Positions 60,814-64,000 of a stretch of DNA of 64,000 nt are shown one piece after another. The stretch is from the NCBI GenBank assembly GCA_964442385.1, contig CAYTYZ010000001.1:1-64000 (forward strand), written 5' to 3'. Source of the stretch: CAYTYZ01 sp964442385. Its GTDB lineage: Bacteria; Patescibacteriota; Microgenomatia; UBA12405. How positions within the stretch are numbered: the stretch's first letter is position 1; the number at the start of each line of letters is the position of its first letter. A program made the position numbers and the translations under genes. The notes beneath the pieces were generated by a model. That model was not told the DNA's origin, ran no database searches, and saw only the letters and a program-made list of their open reading frames with translations.

Positions 60814-61713
60814 ATGCCAAAGAAAAAAATTACTATTCAAGGCCAGACCTATACCCATGTCAAAACCCGCTTTTATACTCCTTTCCACATTTATAAACAT
60901 CAAGATACTTTTCTACGAATTGGCCTTCGGGAAGTTGTCCTGCCCGAGCTAAGTCTACATAAAAAACTTTTAGACTTTGATTTTCCTATTCCCCAAATTA
61001 TTGCCGAAGGCCAACAAGACGACCAATATTATTATATTGAGACTTCCCTGGGCCCAACTCTATTAGGCGAAGCTTTTTGGCTGGATTATCAAAAAACAAG
61101 CACTGTTTCTGACGAAAATTTCCAAAAATTACTTTCCATATCCTCCCGTTTTGCCACCCCTCAGCTAAAAACGGTTAATCAGAAAATAAGCCCAGTCGAT
61201 TTTTACACTGGTGTTCATATGGATTACATCCAAATCGAACTTCCTCATTTAAAAGACAAGGTTCTGTCAGCTTTTGCCAAAGCCACTAAAAAATTATCTG
61301 CCCTACCCATAGTTTTTACCCACGGCGACTTTAATGCTTACAATCTGTTTGAAACTGGTGTCATTGATTTTGGCAATTCTTTCCAGTCGCCAGCGGGCTA
61401 TGACTTGGTCTGCGCCATTTTTCATACTTATTCTTTTCCAAGGCGGGGTGACTACGAAAACACCCGAAGGTCTGAGTTCACCAAAGAGCAAATGGAGCTA
61501 TATTTTGCCCAAATGGACCGAATTTTTCAAGAAAATAAACTACCCAAATTAACCAATTTTATCAACGATTTTATTTTTGCTAGGTCTATTTGGTCAACTT
61601 GCAGAATGCACGACGACCCCAAGCTCCAATCCTGGCGCTACGCCAAGTTTGCAAAACTTCTTGATTGCTATCTATCTGATGGAGATGTGGCAAATCTTGC
61701 GATCTCAATATAA
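60814..61713 (+). CDS. Aminoglycoside-phosphotransferase-like kinase
   Basis: 299 residues of the APH/choline kinase fold. The catalytic loop is FTHGDFNAYNLF with D and N, and the metal-binding Asp is in GVIDFGNS. The ATP-binding N-lobe is weakly conserved. Family members phosphorylate small molecules such as aminoglycosides, choline or homoserine; the substrate here is unknown. Start ATG 60814 gives the usual length. It diverges from the 60385 gene. Confidence 0.8.
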   Translation: MPKKKITIQGQTYTHVKTRFYTPFHIYKHQDTFLRIGLREVVLPELSLHKKLLDFDFPIPQIIAEGQQDDQYYYIETSLGPTLLGEAFWLDYQKTSTVSDENFQKLLSISSRFATPQLKTVNQKISPVDFYTGVHMDYIQIELPHLKDKVLSAFAKATKKLSALPIVFTHGDFNAYNLFETGVIDFGNSFQSPAGYDLVCAIFHTYSFPRRGDYENTRRSEFTKEQMELYFAQMDRIFQENKLPKLTNFINDFIFARSIWSTCRMHDDPKLQSWRYAKFAKLLDCYLSDGDVANLAISI

Positions 61714-61718
61714 TTAAC

Positions 61719-61882
61719 CCTAGTTGTGGACCTAATGGAGACATGCAGACTCAACCTGAAGAGTCTGTCCGCGAATCCGCCTTGGGCGGAGAAGGAGGAA
61801 ACCCATAACCTTTGATGTGGACCTAATGGGAATTGCCTGTCCGCCGAAGCGTAGCGAAGGAGGAAACCCATAACCTTTGATG
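61719..61882. repeat. Two partial tRNA-Ala copies with palindromic inserts
   Basis: The 3' end of the tRNA-Ala (61883-61956) appears twice more, at about 61726-61737 and 61818-61834. Each copy is broken in the T-loop by a GC-rich insert: GTCTGTCCGC...GGGCGGA (61763-61790) and CCTGTCCGCCGAAGCGTAGC plus eight bases (61835-61862). A 41-base direct repeat (61791-61831 and 61856-61896) joins each insert to the next tRNA end. The pattern suggests repeated tandem insertion or copying at this tRNA. Confidence 0.8.
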
Positions 61883-61956
61883 TGGACCTAATGGGACTTG
61901 AACCCATAACCTCCCCCATGCCATGGGGGCGCTCTAGCCAATTGAGCCATAGGCCC
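61883..61956 (-). tRNA. tRNA-Ala (anticodon GGC)
   Basis: Acceptor GGGCCTA pairs with TAGGTCC. The D arm is GCTC...GAGC and the anticodon loop ATGGCAT gives GGC. The T-loop is TTCAAGT. The discriminator is A. Confidence 0.94.
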
Positions 61957-62060
61957 GGTGAAGACAATTATATCTTAAACTACTATTTTTATCTATTTAA
62001 CCAAATAATGAATATTATATACACATATGATATACTCTGAGGCAGTAATAATGCTGCAAA

Positions 62061-62067
62061 GTTCTTT
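62061..62067 (+). promoter_or_regulatory. boxA-like GTTCTTT in leader
   Basis: GTTCTTT six bases before the AAGGAG of the 62085 start. Confidence 0.45.
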
Positions 62068-62084
62068 CACAAAAAGGAGATACA

Positions 62085-62936
62085 ATGGCCTCGCAACCAC
62101 TACCCGTCCGAATTTCACTCGCTCGGTTAAAGGCTATATTGCTGGCAAGCAACACTATCCTTTCTCCACAACTCAAAATTTGGGAAGCCAGACTTAAAAC
62201 CATTGAAGGCTTCAATCAGACTCCCCCTATCAAACAAAAAATTAAAGATCAGTTCGCCATCGCTATTTCAGATCTTCTGGCCACCAGACTTTACGCGAAT
62301 GATCGCAGTGTTCCGCTTCTTTCAGAAGCAGACTTGCCTCTTATCCTGTGTTTCATCAAAAGCACGAATGAAAAAAGCAAACCTGCCGAGAAATCCACTG
62401 CCAGAAATAGGGATGAGCAAATCATCGAAGCAATTACGGCTTCCTTTCGTTCTGATACTGAGGCTTCTGAGGAAAAACTAGTCGAAAACGTTTTCAAGGC
62501 ATCGCTTTCGGCATACCTCAAAGGGTACAGGAAACCGGTTTTGAAATCGGGAGATGTTTATGATGAATCGTGGGCATGGATAAAATCTGTGCTCAAAATT
62601 ATGCGACAAAACAACATACCCGTTGAAGCGGTTTTGGGTTCACAAGAATATCGAGACGCCGTCACACGAGAGGTTTTTAACAAAAGCGAGTACATCGCCT
62701 ACTGCAATCGACAATACAGAAACCTTTTTACAACAGAATCATGGCTGACCAAAGAGCTTTTGGATGAAGTCGGATTTGGCTCTCCGCCAACTGATAAGTT
62801 GGAAAGGCAAATTTTTGACCTCATTCTTGATTCATTTGTAAAAACGGTTATCGCACCCAAGATTCAACCCCTTATCGATGTGACGAACACCTGGATTGAC
62901 GAACAAGTCCAGCGTATCTACGGCGCCAGCGCGTAA
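62085..62936 (+). CDS. Hypothetical protein, 283 aa
   Basis: No family recognised. All-helical by composition (SLARLKAILLASNTILS, a KLVENVFKASLSAYLKG stretch). A strong Shine-Dalgarno (AAGGAG, five bases to ATG) and a terminator bracket it. The base composition appears more GC rich than most neighbours, and codons such as GCG and CGT are more frequent, so acquisition by transfer is possible. It lies next to the tRNA-Ala with repeated ends, a common kind of insertion site. Confidence 0.65.
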   Translation: MASQPLPVRISLARLKAILLASNTILSPQLKIWEARLKTIEGFNQTPPIKQKIKDQFAIAISDLLATRLYANDRSVPLLSEADLPLILCFIKSTNEKSKPAEKSTARNRDEQIIEAITASFRSDTEASEEKLVENVFKASLSAYLKGYRKPVLKSGDVYDESWAWIKSVLKIMRQNNIPVEAVLGSQEYRDAVTREVFNKSEYIAYCNRQYRNLFTTESWLTKELLDEVGFGSPPTDKLERQIFDLILDSFVKTVIAPKIQPLIDVTNTWIDEQVQRIYGASA

Positions 62937-62970
62937 AGCACGCGTCCAGGCGACAAAACTTAATAAACAT

Positions 62971-63018
62971 GCCCCTCGTGTTTATCCGCCACAAGCGGAT
63001 TTATGCGAGGGGCTTTTT
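62971..63018 (+). terminator. Intrinsic terminator of the 62085 gene
   Basis: GCCCCTCG pairs with CGAGGGGC, with an inner ATCCGC/GCGGAT stem, then TTTTT (63014-63018). Confidence 0.88.
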
Positions 63019-63022
63019 CGTT

Positions 63023-63445
63023 TTATATTACGCTATTTAAAAACCCAGCGTGCTCCGGCAGTATATCTTCTGGCACTTTGTCTACAAAACACATTTTATC
63101 TGTCAAGGTTTCCTGGTCAAATTTCTTGTCTGCCACATTACACAAAAATACTAGCGAAACACTGTGCATTCCCCTGCCCTCTTCCTGTGGAATTTCTATA
63201 TATCCCATCATCTTGTGTGGCGCCACCACAAACCCTAGCTCTCGCATCGACACTCTAGATATGGCTTCCATTACCGATTCGCCAAAATGTACTCGCCCGC
63301 CTGGTATATGCCACTTGCCAGCCCCTGGGTTTTCTACTCTTCTGGTTAGCAGGTATTTACCCTCATAACGAATCAAAAGGTCTACACACAAACGTGGTAC
63401 TTTCGAAAAAACCTCGTTGTACTGTTCGGTTGGCAAAAACCCCAT
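63023..63445 (-). CDS. Nudix hydrolase, GDP-mannose mannosyl hydrolase-like
   Basis: 140 residues starting at ATG 63445 (MGFLPTEQYNEVFSKVPRLC); a TTG at 63463 is in frame, but TAAAAT lies five bases before the ATG. The altered Nudix box GGRVHFGESVMEAISRVSMR and ELG lacks one of the usual Glu residues, as in GDP-mannose mannosyl hydrolases. It converges on the 62085 gene. Role in sugar-nucleotide turnover is likely. Confidence 0.85.
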   Translation of the reverse strand: MGFLPTEQYNEVFSKVPRLCVDLLIRYEGKYLLTRRVENPGAGKWHIPGGRVHFGESVMEAISRVSMRELGFVVAPHKMMGYIEIPQEEGRGMHSVSLVFLCNVADKKFDQETLTDKMCFVDKVPEDILPEHAGFLNSVI

Positions 63446-63483
63446 ACCTAATTTTACTCCCAAAATGCTAAAATACCTACACT

Positions 63484-63555
63484 AGGCCTGTAGTGAAATG
63501 GTTATCACTGGGATCTCCAAAATCTCCATTCTAGGTTCGAGTCCTAGCAGGCCTG
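63484..63555 (+). tRNA. tRNA-Trp (anticodon CCA)
   Basis: Acceptor AGGCCTG pairs with CAGGCCT. The anticodon loop CTCCAAA gives CCA. The T-loop is TTCGAGT. The discriminator is G. It would read UGG, consistent with UGA being a stop. Confidence 0.93.
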
Positions 63556-63600
63556 CAAAAATTTTTGAGCATCCTTTTATACCAGCTGATCTATGATTCA

Positions 63601-64000
63601 CTATTCTTGAGATTTTGGCGGAAGAGAACGAAGTGCTTTAGGATTCGCTATTCCATCTAGCTCGTTTCTTTGAGGTGCAGTAAATATGGGGAGAACATTT
63701 TCATAAAATGCAGCGTAAAATTGATCTCCTGGGCCCGCTTGCAAAGCTTTAATCATACCTCTAAACAGTCTTAACTCTCTAACCATTCTTGGTAATTCTT
63801 CTTGTCGATATCCAGCTCTTGTTAAAATTTCTTTATCTCGAATTAGAGATGCTTCAGATGCGAGTATCCATTTCCCCCTCATCAATACTTTACCATCGGT
63901 GATTTGAATAGGATCCGCATCAATATCGTTTCCAACTCTAAGATTCAGCTCTCTAATAGTTTCAATTATTTGATGTGATAATTCTATATGGGTTGTCCCT
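63601..64000 (-). CDS. Hypothetical protein, 5' end beyond the window
   Basis: At least 132 residues are open to the right edge; the internal start at 63885 is not needed because the frame continues (THIELSHQIIETIRELNLRV upstream). No family recognised. The visible part is helical and charged, with a polar C-terminus (KALRSLPPKSQE). It follows tRNA-Trp on the opposite strand. Confidence 0.6.
   Translation of the reverse strand, partial: GTTHIELSHQIIETIRELNLRVGNDIDADPIQITDGKVLMRGKWILASEASLIRDKEILTRAGYRQEELPRMVRELRLFRGMIKALQAGPGDQFYAAFYENVLPIFTAPQRNELDGIANPKALRSLPPKSQE

Noticed and set aside
63003..63368. Two overlapping plus-strand frames of about 120 residues
   Set aside because: They are complements of the Nudix gene at 63023-63445, which has clear family motifs.
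1..64000. CRISPR arrays, prophage or insertion-sequence genes
   Set aside because: No regularly spaced repeats, transposase, integrase or phage structural genes were seen. The tRNA-linked repeats are not CRISPR-like.

Overview
The window looks like a stretch of a small-genomed, AT-rich bacterium of the Candidate Phyla Radiation (Patescibacteria), most likely Microgenomates-like. This is inferred from gene style, not from a marker phylogeny. The signs are tightly packed genes with few gaps, a short bL28, a secreted protein with a long Pro-Thr spacer, many proteins of unknown family, tRNA genes without an encoded CCA tail, and scaffold gaps typical of a metagenome assembly. TAA, TAG and TGA all end recognisable genes, so the code appears standard. 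Four N runs (6479-6578, 15556-15565, 16476-16485, 52120-52129) mark scaffold joins. The three short ones lie inside genes and should not be read as true lengths.

Layout. 1-4669 (minus): topoisomerase I, a PBP2/MreB cell-shape pair and a transglutaminase-like protein. 4687-6478 (plus): O-antigen ligase-like and TPR proteins. 6579-10871 (minus): a four-gene NAD salvage operon (pncB, nadE, NMN adenylyltransferase-Nudix, pncA) behind a promoter packed with inverted repeats. 10951-12294: two 162-residue membrane paralogues with duplicated promoters. 12296-16280: two peptide deformylases, three unknown genes and fmt. 16257-27364 (minus): a DEAH helicase broken by a frameshift and followed by an in-frame stop, downstream of a 2,372-residue protein with a SelO-like C-terminus. 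27456-34999: membrane, ribosomal, protease, glycosyltransferase, methyltransferase, desaturase and dCTP deaminase genes. 34989-41417 (minus): SUF iron-sulfur assembly. 41440-46369: sugar-nucleotide, ClpP-like, nuclease-like and secreted proteins. 46441-52390: a zincin-like protein, LemA, DUF2207 and a ribosome hibernation factor. 52404-58951: SGNH hydrolase, bL33, Nudix, radical SAM, an EpmA/LysRS-like protein and small enzymes. 59052-64000: a YerC/TrpR-like regulator, a small unknown operon, a phosphotransferase, tRNAs and an edge-truncated gene.

Two gene-start styles coexist. Most genes look leaderless: a -10 hexamer lies only 5-10 bases before the start codon and there is no Shine-Dalgarno sequence. 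A second set has a strong Shine-Dalgarno sequence and often its own hairpin terminator. Five of these starts also carry GTTCTTT, resembling the boxA of rRNA leaders, 10-30 bases upstream. The second set encodes mostly small proteins of unknown function.

The other notable structure is at tRNA genes. Next to tRNA-Thr(GGT), tRNA-Ser(TGA) and tRNA-Ala(GGC) lie partial tRNA copies interrupted in the T-loop or D-loop region by short GC-rich palindromic inserts of one family.
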